DNA of 8,935 bases from an uncultured Oscillospiraceae bacterium. Lineage in GTDB: Bacteria; Bacillota; Clostridia; Oscillospirales; Oscillospiraceae. A program made the position numbers and the translations under genes. A model generated the notes under the pieces. That model searched no databases and was not told the origin of the DNA. It saw nothing but the letters and a program-made list of their open reading frames with translations. Where the stretch lies: contig CAJOIG010000059.1 in NCBI GenBank assembly GCA_905234575.1, positions 1 through 8,935 of the forward strand. The letters are read 5' to 3'. Shown piece by piece: positions 1 through 7,278 of this stretch (within the stretch, counting starts at the first letter, position 1; each line of letters starts with the position of its first letter).

Positions 1-1520
1 CCGATGGCCTGCTCCGTCGCCGTCTGCGTCGCCTGGCGCATCCACACCGTGGAGGTGAAGATAATGAGCGCGAGGAGAACGATCCAGGAAATGGTGGACC
101 GTCCGAGGCGATGTTTATCGTCCCGACGGAAGAGATACATATAGAAGAAAAAGCCCAGGATGCCCCACGCCGCAAGGATGAGGTAGGATTCCGTGGAGAG
201 CGTCGTCACCGAAAGAAGGTTCGGCACCAGGAAGTACAGAAGAAACACCAGCGAGACGGCAAGCCCCGCTCCGCCTGTGACGGTATAGAGGCGGTTTTTC
301 TCGGAGCGCGCCATGCTGAAGGCAGAGGCCGAGGCGTAGGCATAGGCGATGGTCGCGCCGACCGTGGTGACATCCACGATCCAGGAGATGGCCGTGCGTC
401 CAAACAAAGGCAGAATGACCGACACGGCAAGCAGAAACAGGATCGCGTTTTTCGGTGCGCCGGACTTCTCGTCCACCCTGCCAAACCAGTCTGGAAGCAG
501 CTCGTCCTCTGCGAGCGCATACAGCAGGCGGCTTGCGGCGACGGTGTTGCCGATGAGTCCCGTGACGATGCCGCCGACGGTGGTAAAGCCGAGAAGGACG
601 GGGCCCACGCGGCCCATCAGCGTCTCCGCGGCAAAGAACGTGGGAAGGCCCTGGATTCCGCCGTACTCCCCGAGATGGAAAATATAGTCCGTCCAGGAGG
701 AGCAGCCCGCCGGCAGAACGGAGGACGCCAGGATCACAAGAGCGGCGTAGGCGAAGCCACCCGTCACCACAGCGACGGCAAGGATCCGAAAGCTCTTTTT
801 CACCGGGAAAGTGAACTCCCCCGAGGAATGGGAGATCGACTCAAAGCCCACGTACGCCCAGGGCGCCAGGGCCAGGACGGTAAATACACCGGAGACCGGG
901 GTGTGCTCCGGTGAGAAGGCCGGGGTGAAGCTGACGGGCGTCGCCTCCGGGGAGACGACCGCGGCCACGACGCCCGTGGTGACGCCCGCGAACAGAATAA
1001 CAGCCATGACGATCTGCACCCAGATGGCCAGACGCCGCCGGAGGCACACAAGAGCCGCCAGCACCGTCGCCGTAAGAGCGAGCAGGACCTCGCCCATGTA
1101 AACGGTATATCCCGCAACGACGTAATGCGGCTCAATCTGGAACATGTCCCCCAGGAGGTTCCGCGCGATCAAAGGTAGCGCGGTGGCGTTGGCCCAGATG
1201 ATCGCGACATAAGTAAGTACCAGAAACCACGCACTCAGAAAGCCGTGGTCATGGCCGAAGGTCATGGCGGCATACGCGTAGGTGCCGCCGGCGCCCGGCA
1301 GGCGGTTCATCATATAGTGGTAGTTCGCACCGATGATGAGCATGAGGACCGCGCCGAGCGCAATGCCGAGCACGGATCCCAGGGGTCCCGCCGTGGGCAG
1401 GAACGTGGTGCCGGGCATGACAAAGGAGCCCCAGCCCACGCTGCAGCCGAAAGCAAGCGCCCACGCGCCGAGAGGAGACAGATACCGGGTCAGAACGCCC
1501 TTCTTGCCATCTTCGTCCAT
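1..1520 (-). CDS. APC-superfamily amino acid permease with an extra C-terminal helix, possibly a transporter-type sensor kinase (3' end outside window)
   Basis: The minus-strand frame is open from the ATG at 1520 to the window edge (506 residues, no stop). The start follows an AAGGA ribosome site 10 bases upstream, and an in-frame TGA lies before it. The protein is an inner-membrane permease of the APC amino acid/polyamine family. TM1 (about residues 13-37) carries GWGSFVMPG, matching the GxGxFxxPG substrate loop, and TM6 (about 211-230) carries APWAYVGFES, matching the AYxGFE motif. I count hydrophobic helices near 13-37, 46-71, 94-118, 138-160, 164-189, 211-230, 246-266, 306-336, 358-373, 378-404, 411-433, 446-464 and 475-494. 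That is thirteen, one more than the usual twelve. After TM13 comes the polar stretch RQATQTATEQAI, which looks like a linker into a cytoplasmic domain rather than a tail. An Hpt gene lies just upstream, so a fused histidine kinase beyond the edge is plausible but unseen. The substrate cannot be told. Confidence 0.85.
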   Translation of the reverse strand, partial: MDEDGKKGVLTRYLSPLGAWALAFGCSVGWGSFVMPGTTFLPTAGPLGSVLGIALGAVLMLIIGANYHYMMNRLPGAGGTYAYAAMTFGHDHGFLSAWFLVLTYVAIIWANATALPLIARNLLGDMFQIEPHYVVAGYTVYMGEVLLALTATVLAALVCLRRRLAIWVQIVMAVILFAGVTTGVVAAVVSPEATPVSFTPAFSPEHTPVSGVFTVLALAPWAYVGFESISHSSGEFTFPVKKSFRILAVAVVTGGFAYAALVILASSVLPAGCSSWTDYIFHLGEYGGIQGLPTFFAAETLMGRVGPVLLGFTTVGGIVTGLIGNTVAASRLLYALAEDELLPDWFGRVDEKSGAPKNAILFLLAVSVILPLFGRTAISWIVDVTTVGATIAYAYASASAFSMARSEKNRLYTVTGGAGLAVSLVFLLYFLVPNLLSVTTLSTESYLILAAWGILGFFFYMYLFRRDDKHRLGRSTISWIVLLALIIFTSTVWMRQATQTATEQAI

Positions 1521-1572
1521 GCTAATCAGATCCTTCCATTCGGAAATGATACCCAGATAAACTCATGTGGGC

Positions 1573-1944
1573 TCAGACGCCCTCCTCATACTGACGGATC
1601 GTATCGACGGTCTTCCGGAAGAGAGCCGTGATGTCGTCCACCTTGGCGCGGACCTCGTCGTCCGAGAGGCGGCGGGGATTGCCGGGCCGAAACTCCTCCG
1701 TCACCGCACCCGCGGCGGAAGCCAGGGTGTCCAGACCCAGGTTCGCGCAGACGCCTTTCATCGCGTGGGCGCTCTCAAAGAGCTTTGTCGCGTCCATGCT
1801 TTCGCCGGCCTCGGCCAGGGAATCCCCGACGCTGCTCGCACGGAGCTTGCGGATGTATCGGTCGATGAGCTTGTCCATCTTCATGACGCGGACTGCCTGG
1901 TCATAGTTGCCGCCGATCTCGGCGTATAGCTCCTGGATAGTCAT
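1573..1944 (-). CDS. Hpt (histidine phosphotransfer) domain protein
   Basis: A 123-residue, soluble, single-domain protein. The Hpt signature is FESAHAMKGVCANLGL: His60 is the likely phosphoryl acceptor, followed by Lys63-Gly64 and the NLG turn at 69-71. The flanking sequence is helical, as expected for the four-helix Hpt bundle. Hpt proteins pass phosphoryl groups between receiver domains in multistep phosphorelays. The ATG at 1944 has a GGGAGGG ribosome site 6-7 bases upstream. The gene lies 52 bases before the permease gene on the same strand with no terminator between, so the two are probably co-transcribed. A stand-alone Hpt protein implies a hybrid kinase partner. None is visible in full, and the truncated permease gene is the nearest candidate. 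Assignment to the Hpt family is firm; the partner is inference. Confidence 0.9.
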   Translation of the reverse strand: MTIQELYAEIGGNYDQAVRVMKMDKLIDRYIRKLRASSVGDSLAEAGESMDATKLFESAHAMKGVCANLGLDTLASAAGAVTEEFRPGNPRRLSDDEVRAKVDDITALFRKTVDTIRQYEEGV

Positions 1945-2019
1945 TGGTCGCCCTCCCTGTTCGAACGGATCGCTCCGGATATGCCGGTGGCCTTTCGCCC
2001 GAAGTGTAGATTTTTACTT

Positions 2020-2025
2020 ATTATA
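2020..2025 (-). promoter_or_regulatory. Second possible -10 element for the Hpt-permease unit
   Basis: Read on the minus strand, this is TATAAT preceded by TGG, an extended -10. The hexamer 17 bases upstream (ATCGTT) is a poor -35. It could be an alternative start or fortuitous in this AT-rich gap. Confidence 0.35.
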
Positions 2026-2036
2026 CCAGTATTTTA

Positions 2037-2065
2037 ATTATAAACGATTGATGTTTTGATTTCAA
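2037..2065 (-). promoter_or_regulatory. Sigma-A-type promoter for the Hpt-permease unit
   Basis: On the minus strand, TTGAAA (2065-2060) is separated by exactly 17 bases from TATAAT (2042-2037). This is a near-consensus housekeeping promoter. Transcription would start near 2030, giving a leader of about 85 bases before the Hpt ATG at 1944. It is back-to-back with the ald promoter. Confidence 0.7.
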
Positions 2066-2098
2066 GACAAAACAGCGTTTCCCCGTTAGAAGATTGAC

Positions 2099-2127
2099 TT
2101 GATGTTTCCCGAAAGCCGTGGTAAACT
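2099..2127 (+). promoter_or_regulatory. Promoter of ald
   Basis: TTGATG (2099-2104), a 17-base spacer, then TAAACT (2122-2127) preceded by TGG, an extended -10. Transcription would begin near 2134, leaving a leader of about 80 bases before the ald ATG at 2214. The position rules out a start codon at 2118, which would overlap the -10. An overlapping TTGACT at 2094-2099 is closer to consensus but lies 22 bases from the -10. Confidence 0.6.
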
Positions 2128-2200
2128 ATAGGCAGAGGATACAGAAATTGCATTCTCAAACGTCATGTTTTTTCGGAAAATACCCAAAAAACACTTATAT

Positions 2201-2205
2201 GGAGG
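2201..2205 (+). promoter_or_regulatory. Ribosome binding site fixing the ald start
   Basis: GGAGG lies 8 bases before the ATG at 2214. It selects this codon over the in-frame ATG at 2118, which has no such site and sits on the promoter. The resulting N-terminus, MIVGLPKEIKNNEFRVGLTP, is the canonical alanine dehydrogenase start. Confidence 0.8.
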
Positions 2206-2213
2206 AAAACATC

Positions 2214-3329
2214 ATGATTGTCGGTCTGCCCAAGGAAATCAAAAACAACGAGTTCCGTGTAGGTCTGACGCCCGGTGCGGTCGGTGCGTATGTCGCCGCC
2301 GGCAACACCGTCTATGTTGAAAAAGGCGCGGGTCTCGGCTCCGGCTTCGAGGACGCCGAATTCATCGAAAATGGCGGCATCATCCTCGACACGGCGCAGG
2401 AGGTCTGGGACAAGTCCGAGTTCATCGTAAAGGTCAAGGAGCCTCTGGAAAGCGAGTACAAGTATTTCCGCAAGGGCCTCATCATCTTCACCTACTTCCA
2501 CCTGGCCGCGGACGAACCCCTTACGAAAGCTCTTATGGAATCCGGCGTCACCGCCATGGCCTACGAGACCATCCAGGATACCCGGGGCAGTCTTCCCTGC
2601 CTGTACTGCATGAGCGAGATCGCCGGCCGCACCGCCGTCATCGAGGGTGCCAAATATCTCGAGAAGACCTACGGCGGCCGCGGCGTCATGCTCGGCGGCG
2701 TACCCGGCTGCGACAAGGCGGACGTTGTCATCCTCGGCGGAGGCAACGCCGGCATCAACGCCTGCCGCATGGCCCTCGGCCTCGGCGCGCGCGTCACCAT
2801 CCTCGACATAAACCACAACCGGCTGTGCTACCTCGACGAGGTCTTCGGCTCGCAGATCACCACGCTGTATTCGAGCCGTGACAACCTCTTAAAGGCCCTC
2901 GCCAAGGCCGACCTCGTTATCGGCTGCGTCCTGCTCGCTCCCGGACGTTCGGCTCCGAAGCTCGTCAAGCGCGGCGACCTGCGGGTCATGAAAAAGGGCG
3001 CCGTCGTCGTCGACATCGTCGTGGACCAGGGCGGCTGCTTCGAGACTACCCATCCGACCACCCACGACGAACCCGTGTATGAGGTGGACGGCGTGATGCA
3101 CTACTGCGTCGCAAACATCCCCGGCGCCGTTCCTCGCACATCCACCGAGGCTCTCGTCAACTCCACTCTCTCCTATGGCATCAAGCTGACCACCAAGGGT
3201 CTCGCAGCCGCCTGCAAGGAAGATCCGGGCCTGATGAAGGGCATCAACACTCTGGACGGCAAGTGCACCTTCGCCGCTGTCGCCGAGGCGCTGGATCTAG
3301 AATACTTCGACCCCGCCGCGATGCTGTGA
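2214..3329 (+). CDS. ald: Alanine dehydrogenase (NAD-dependent)
   Basis: A 371-residue cytoplasmic enzyme, the usual family length, catalysing L-alanine + NAD+ + water to pyruvate + ammonia + NADH, or the reverse. Family catalytic residues are in place: Lys75 (KVKEP), His96 (FTYFHLA), Ser134 and Asp271 (VVDQGG). The Rossmann loop is GGGNAGINA (176-184), with Asp198 ending the second strand (TILDIN), as in NAD-binding members. The C-terminus holds VANIPGAVPRTST (299-311). Small differences from well-known homologues are GGGNAG in place of GxGVVG, Cys166 in VPGC, and one extra residue around VLLAPGRSAPKLV (239-251). The gene is monocistronic, with its own promoter and a strong terminator. It diverges from the Hpt-permease unit, suggesting a role in using alanine for carbon, nitrogen or redox balance. 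Assignment is secure. Confidence 0.96.
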   Translation: MIVGLPKEIKNNEFRVGLTPGAVGAYVAAGNTVYVEKGAGLGSGFEDAEFIENGGIILDTAQEVWDKSEFIVKVKEPLESEYKYFRKGLIIFTYFHLAADEPLTKALMESGVTAMAYETIQDTRGSLPCLYCMSEIAGRTAVIEGAKYLEKTYGGRGVMLGGVPGCDKADVVILGGGNAGINACRMALGLGARVTILDINHNRLCYLDEVFGSQITTLYSSRDNLLKALAKADLVIGCVLLAPGRSAPKLVKRGDLRVMKKGAVVVDIVVDQGGCFETTHPTTHDEPVYEVDGVMHYCVANIPGAVPRTSTEALVNSTLSYGIKLTTKGLAAACKEDPGLMKGINTLDGKCTFAAVAEALDLEYFDPAAML

Positions 3330-3345
3330 TCCACACAGAATTCAA

Positions 3346-3377
3346 GACCCTCGGACGCATGTCCGAGGGTCGTTTTT
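3346..3377 (+). terminator. Intrinsic terminator of ald
   Basis: A perfect 11-bp stem (3346-3356 paired with 3361-3371) with a GCAT loop is followed by G and five Ts at 3373-3377. It starts 16 bases after the ald stop. The minus-strand side has no good T tract, so it mainly stops plus-strand transcripts. Confidence 0.92.
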
Positions 3378-3467
3378 CGACGAATATATATAAATTATCA
3401 TATAGCAAACATGGGCATTTCGTATTTTGCTCCGCCGGAAAACAATGATATATTATTAATGTAAGCT

Positions 3468-4397
3468 TTAGCGCGGCGGAAGCCCGGCGGCGTATCGGTT
3501 CGCGATCTCCTTCTCCTGCTCGAAAAACCGATGGACGAGCTCGTAGAACTGCAGCGACGCGCGGGACAGCCTCGTCCCGCTCTTTCGGATCATACCGAGA
3601 CAGGACGGAGGCAGCTCCTCCCGGATGCGAACGCAGGTCAGATTCAGCGTCGGGTCCTGGTTCAGGAGCTTCAAGGTGTTCGACAGCGGCGCGATGGAAA
3701 CACCGCGGCTTCGCGTGATCATGCTGATCTCCACGCGCTGGTCGTCGCACTCATAGAAGGGCTCCGCCCGCAGGCGTCGGCTGCGATGGAGCTCGCGGAT
3801 GATCTCCTCGTCGTCCCTGGCATGATTGCAGATGAGCCGCTCCCCGGCAAGATCCCGGAGGGATACGATCGCCCGGTCCGCCAGAGGATGGTCCTTCGCA
3901 AGCTGGACCACACGCTCGCACCGGTCGATCTCAATGTATTCAAGGCCCGCACCGGAGGGCGCGCCGAATACGAAGCCGAAGTCCGCGTCACCGTTCTGGA
4001 CCTTTTCCGTCACCTCACTGTTCCGGCAGTTGAACTGACGGACCGAGACGTCCGGGTGCGCCGAAAGAAAATCATGCAGCAACGCCCCGATGAGATCGAC
4101 GATGACGCTCGCGACACGAAGCCTCTCCCCCGCCTGCCGGTCCGTTTCCCGGACCTGCTCCACCGCCTCGTCGAGCTGACCCAGCACGTCGTCGACATAT
4201 CGCAGGAAAACGCGTCCCGTGTCCGTCAGACGGATCTTTCCCTTGCGTCTCTCAAACAGGGCGACCCCGAGATCCTCCTCCAGCCGCTTGATGCTGACAG
4301 AGAGATTGGGCTGTGCCACGTAAAGAAGCTCCGACGCCTTTGTGATGTTCTCCAGGCGGGCAATGGTCTGAAAGTATTGCAGCTGCAAAATGTCCAT
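3468..4397 (-). CDS. LysR-type transcriptional regulator
   Basis: A 309-residue protein of standard LysR length. The N-terminal winged helix-turn-helix covers about residues 1-60: MDILQLQYFQTIARLENITK, then ASELLYVAQPNLSVSIKRLE, then LGVALFERRKGKIRLTDTG. These are hallmark LysR positions. A linker helix follows (about 62-88), then a two-lobed effector-binding domain (about 90-300). The ATG at 4397 has a GGAGG site 7 bases upstream. The gene is divergent from the SDR-flavoenzyme operon across a 115-base gap, the classic layout for a LysR protein that represses itself and activates its neighbour when it binds a pathway compound. No terminator is obvious downstream; 3378-3467 is AT-rich and otherwise featureless. 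The effector is unknown. Confidence 0.93.
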   Translation of the reverse strand: MDILQLQYFQTIARLENITKASELLYVAQPNLSVSIKRLEEDLGVALFERRKGKIRLTDTGRVFLRYVDDVLGQLDEAVEQVRETDRQAGERLRVASVIVDLIGALLHDFLSAHPDVSVRQFNCRNSEVTEKVQNGDADFGFVFGAPSGAGLEYIEIDRCERVVQLAKDHPLADRAIVSLRDLAGERLICNHARDDEEIIRELHRSRRLRAEPFYECDDQRVEISMITRSRGVSIAPLSNTLKLLNQDPTLNLTCVRIREELPPSCLGMIRKSGTRLSRASLQFYELVHRFFEQEKEIANRYAAGLPPR

Positions 4398-4421
4398 GGG
4401 ACGCCTCCGGCGTTTTTCTCT

Positions 4422-4450
4422 ATCCTACCACGTCCATGCCACGATGGGAA
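4422..4450 (-). promoter_or_regulatory. Probable promoter of the lysR gene
   Basis: On the minus strand, TTCCCA (4450-4445), 17 bases, then TAGGAT (4427-4422) preceded by TGG, an extended -10. The -35 matches consensus at four of six positions. It overlaps the inverted repeat at 4436-4454, which would fit autorepression. Confidence 0.45.
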
Positions 4451-4454
4451 GCAT
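4436..4454. promoter_or_regulatory. Candidate LysR operator
   Basis: ATGC (4436-4439) and GCAT (4451-4454) form a dyad with an 11-base centre. A second dyad, CCAT-N6-ATGG, sits at 4434-4447. LysR proteins bind interrupted dyads in the gap between divergent genes, and this is the only clear dyad I see in the 115-base gap. It covers the lysR -35 and lies upstream of the operon -10. Short dyads arise easily by chance. Confidence 0.3.
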
Positions 4455-4469
4455 TTTTACGAAAAAGAA

Positions 4470-4475
4470 TATAAA
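4470..4475 (+). promoter_or_regulatory. Possible -10 of the SDR operon
   Basis: TATAAA in an A-rich stretch, 38 bases before the SDR ATG. No recognisable -35 lies 16-18 bases upstream. TATACC at 4482-4487 is an alternative. A weak -35 is usual for promoters that need a LysR activator. Confidence 0.3.
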
Positions 4476-4512
4476 AAACAATATACCGAACCGTCTGAAA
4501 GGAGATCAACGC

Positions 4513-5292
4513 ATGTTTACCGAGTTCAAAGACAAAACCCTCTTCGTCACCGGCGCTGCTTCCGGCATGGGCCGGGCCGTGGCCGTCCGCTTCGGCTCCC
4601 TCGGCTGCAACGTCGCCGTTGCAGCCCGCCGTCCTGACGCCGCCGCGGAGACCGTCCGCCTTGTGGAGGAAGCCGGCGGCAAGGCCGTTTTTGTCGCCTG
4701 CGACGTAGCGGACGAGGCCTCCGTCAAGGCCGCCATCGAGAAGACCGTCGAGACCTTCGGCTCTCTGGATTTCGCCTTCAACAATGCCGGCTGCGGCGCG
4801 GACGGCGTGCACATCCCCTTCGCGCCTCTCACCGAGGTGACGGAGAGCGACTGGCTCAAGGTCATCGCGACGAATCTCACGGGTATGTTCCACTGCCTCA
4901 AGTATGAGCTCATCCAGATGAACAAGCAGGGCTCCGGCGCCATCGTGAACACCGCGTCCATCGGCGGACTCAAGATGGCTCCCGGCTTCGGCGCCTACGG
5001 TCCCTCCAAGGCCGGCGTCATCGCCGTCACTCAGACAGCGGCCGTCGAGAACGCGCGCGCCGGCATCCGCGTGAACGTCATCTGCCCGGGCCCCACGGAC
5101 GGCACGAACCTCATGGCCGACAGCAAAGCCTCCGGCGCGCAGGACACGGAGTTCCTCATGGAGCACGTCATCCCCATGGGCAAGCTCGGCACCACCACGA
5201 ATATCGCGGACGCCGTGACCTTCCTCTGCTCCGACATGGCTTCCAATATCACCGGCTGCGCCCTGCCCGTCTGCGGCGGCATGCAGATGTAA
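4513..5292 (+). CDS. Short-chain dehydrogenase/reductase (classical SDR)
   Basis: A 259-residue soluble NAD(P)-dependent oxidoreductase, likely reducing a ketone or oxidising an alcohol. The cofactor motif is TGAASGMG (13-20), with the NNAG motif at 90-93. The catalytic tetrad is Asn121, Ser149, Tyr162 and Lys166 (YGPSK), and the PGP motif is at 192-194. Arg39-Arg40 after the second strand suggests NADP(H) preference, an inference from family rules. The ATG at 4513 has AAAGGAG 8 bases upstream. Longer starts would run into the lysR gene and its promoter. It is the first of four closely spaced genes (gaps of 30, 15 and 13 bases) and is divergent from a LysR regulator. Beside an ene-reductase-type flavoenzyme it probably acts on the carbonyl of the same substrate. 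The substrate cannot be read from sequence. Confidence 0.93.
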   Translation: MFTEFKDKTLFVTGAASGMGRAVAVRFGSLGCNVAVAARRPDAAAETVRLVEEAGGKAVFVACDVADEASVKAAIEKTVETFGSLDFAFNNAGCGADGVHIPFAPLTEVTESDWLKVIATNLTGMFHCLKYELIQMNKQGSGAIVNTASIGGLKMAPGFGAYGPSKAGVIAVTQTAAVENARAGIRVNVICPGPTDGTNLMADSKASGAQDTEFLMEHVIPMGKLGTTTNIADAVTFLCSDMASNITGCALPVCGGMQM

Positions 5293-5322
5293 GCACACGA
5301 CATCCGAAAGGAACGATGCGTT

Positions 5323-7263
5323 ATGATAAAGAATGACCTGTATCCTCATGTATTCCAGCCGCTGAAGATCCGCGGCGTCACGCTGAAGAACCGCCTGGAG
5401 TACTCCCCCACCGTCGTGCTGAAATGCTCCCCCGAGGGTGACGTCACGCAGGAGATGCTCGACTACGTCGCCTGGCAGGCCGACACCGGCGTGGGCTACC
5501 TCACCATCGGCAACACTCCGGTCGTCCACAGCGATTCCAGCGCCTGGACCTGTGAGCTGAACGTCACCCAGGACCGCTGCATCCACGGCATCGAGATGAT
5601 GGTCCGCACCGCCCGCGAGCACGGCGCCGAGATGAGCATCGAGCTGGCCCACGCCGGACGCGGATCCAGCCATGACCCGAAGGTCCCCGCCCTGGCTCCC
5701 TCCGACGTGCCCCTGAACGGCGGCCCCCTCGGCTACATCAAGCCCATGAACCGCGAGGACATGGACTACATCAAGAACCAGTTTGTGGACTGCGCTATCC
5801 GCTGCCAGAAGGCTGGCCTTCGCATCCTCATGATCCACTGCGCGCACAACAACCTTCTCGCCCAGTTCATCTCCCCCGCCTCCAACCACCGGACGGACGA
5901 GTACGGCGGGTCCCTGGAGAACCGCATGCGCTATCCGCTTGAGGTCCTCAAGGCCGTGCGCGAGGCCGTGCCCAACATGGTCCTCGAGTGCCGCGTCTCC
6001 GCGCAGGAGGACACCCCCGACGGTCTGCAGCTCGAGGAGAGCCTCAAGTTCATGGAGAAGGCGCAGGAATACGTGGACATCATCCACGTCTCCCGCGGCA
6101 ACATCTTCTTCAACTATGGCTCCACCTTCACGATCCCGACCTACTTCAAGGGCCGCCAGCTCAACGTGGCCTTTGCCGCCGAGGCGAAAAAGCGCCTGCA
6201 CATCCCCGTGGCCGTCGTCGGCAACATCACCAGCCTCGCGGAGGCAGAGGACATCATCGGCAGCGGCAAGGCCGACATCGTCGTCATGGCGAAGGCGTAC
6301 ATGGCTGACAACGATATCATCCACAAGTCCGTCCGCGGTCACGCCGACGACGTGCGTCCCTGCACCCGCTGCGACTGGTGCGGAAACGCGAACACCTACG
6401 GCACCTCCATGCGCTGCGCTATCAACCCCATGCTCGGCAAGACCATGGACCTCTCCACCCTCGCGAAGAGCAAGAAAAAGGTCATGGTCATCGGCGGCGG
6501 CGCCGCGGGCATGACAGCCGCGCAGACCTGCGCCAAGATGGGCCACGACGTGACCCTGTACGAGAAGTCCGACAAGCTGGGCGGCCTCCTCAACATCGCC
6601 TCCGCCGCGAGCTTCAAGGAGTACATGCGCCTGTACCTTGCCTGGACCATCCGGGAGACCGAGCGCTGCGGCTGCAAGATCATGTATAACACCGAGGTCA
6701 CGCTGGACCTGGTGGAGAAGGAAAACCCCGACGCCATCATCGTGTCCACCGGCTCGAACTTCGCCCATCCCCCGATCCCCGGCATTGACGGTCCGAAGGT
6801 CGTCCCCGTCCGCGATTATGAGCTGCACACGAGGCCCGTCGGCCAGAAGGTCGTCGTCGCCGGCGGCGGCGTTGTGGGCCTGGAGGCCGCCGTCGCCCTC
6901 GGCATGGAAGGCAAGGACGTCACGGTCATCGACATGATCCCGCTGGAGAACTGGGCCGCCGAGATGCCCGTATTCAACCACATCGAGCTCAACTACCAGC
7001 TCGACAAGTACGGCGTAAAACGTTACGGCTCCGAGGCCATCACGGAGTTTGCCGAGGACGGCGTCCACACCGCAAGCGGCAAGGTCTTCGAGGGCGACAC
7101 CTACGTTCTGGCTCTCGGCGTCGTGGCGAACCGCAAGCTCGCCGACGAGCTGCTTGCCCACTATCCCGAGGGCGTCTACGTCGTGGGCGACTGCGTAAAG
7201 AGCGCCCGCATGCTGGGCGACGCCAACAACGAGGCGTTCCACGCCGCCATTTCCATTCGATAA
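5323..7263 (+). CDS. Old Yellow Enzyme-family Fe-S flavoprotein (2,4-dienoyl-CoA / enoate / daidzein reductase-like)
   Basis: A 646-residue enzyme with the three-part layout of FadH, BaiCD and trimethylamine dehydrogenase. An FMN TIM barrel covers about 1-340. A 4Fe-4S cysteine set follows: Cys347, Cys350, Cys353 and Cys365. The FAD/NAD(P)H domains have dinucleotide loops VIGGGAAGMTAA (389-400) and VVAGGGVVGLEAA (511-523). Such enzymes pass electrons from NAD(P)H through FAD and Fe-S to FMN, usually to reduce an activated C=C bond. The barrel holds HCAH (172-175) and the RTDEYGGSLENR block (190-201). Several usual residues differ: Asn177 replaces the catalytic Tyr of the H-x-x-[HN]-G-Y motif, Glu107 stands where QLxHxGR has Gln, and Lys324 (MAKAY) stands where FadH has Arg. 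It is a divergent subfamily, so ene-reduction is likely but not certain. AAAGGA lies 10 bases before the ATG. It is second in the operon. Confidence 0.92.
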   Translation: MIKNDLYPHVFQPLKIRGVTLKNRLEYSPTVVLKCSPEGDVTQEMLDYVAWQADTGVGYLTIGNTPVVHSDSSAWTCELNVTQDRCIHGIEMMVRTAREHGAEMSIELAHAGRGSSHDPKVPALAPSDVPLNGGPLGYIKPMNREDMDYIKNQFVDCAIRCQKAGLRILMIHCAHNNLLAQFISPASNHRTDEYGGSLENRMRYPLEVLKAVREAVPNMVLECRVSAQEDTPDGLQLEESLKFMEKAQEYVDIIHVSRGNIFFNYGSTFTIPTYFKGRQLNVAFAAEAKKRLHIPVAVVGNITSLAEAEDIIGSGKADIVVMAKAYMADNDIIHKSVRGHADDVRPCTRCDWCGNANTYGTSMRCAINPMLGKTMDLSTLAKSKKKVMVIGGGAAGMTAAQTCAKMGHDVTLYEKSDKLGGLLNIASAASFKEYMRLYLAWTIRETERCGCKIMYNTEVTLDLVEKENPDAIIVSTGSNFAHPPIPGIDGPKVVPVRDYELHTRPVGQKVVVAGGGVVGLEAAVALGMEGKDVTVIDMIPLENWAAEMPVFNHIELNYQLDKYGVKRYGSEAITEFAEDGVHTASGKVFEGDTYVLALGVVANRKLADELLAHYPEGVYVVGDCVKSARMLGDANNEAFHAAISIR

Positions 7264-7278
7264 GAGGAGGGTTATCCC

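Noticed and set aside
111..914. A 267-codon plus-strand open frame inside the permease region
   Set aside because: The minus strand encodes a continuous APC permease here. The plus-strand product is charged, Gly/Arg-rich and motif-free.
2094..2099. TTGACT as the ald -35
   Set aside because: It lies 22 bases from the extended -10 at 2122, too far. The overlapping TTGATG at 2099 has the standard 17-base spacing.
2118..2213. A 32-residue N-terminal extension of alanine dehydrogenase
   Set aside because: The upstream ATG lies on the ald promoter and has no ribosome site. The family N-terminus begins at the ATG at 2214.
4390..4512. An N-terminal extension of the SDR
   Set aside because: It would overlap the start of lysR and both promoters. 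The ATG at 4513 has a strong ribosome site and gives the normal SDR start.
3531..4637. A 368-codon plus-strand open frame over lysR
   Set aside because: It is in-register antisense to the clearly recognised LysR gene and runs through the lysR promoter into the SDR gene. Its product shows no motif.
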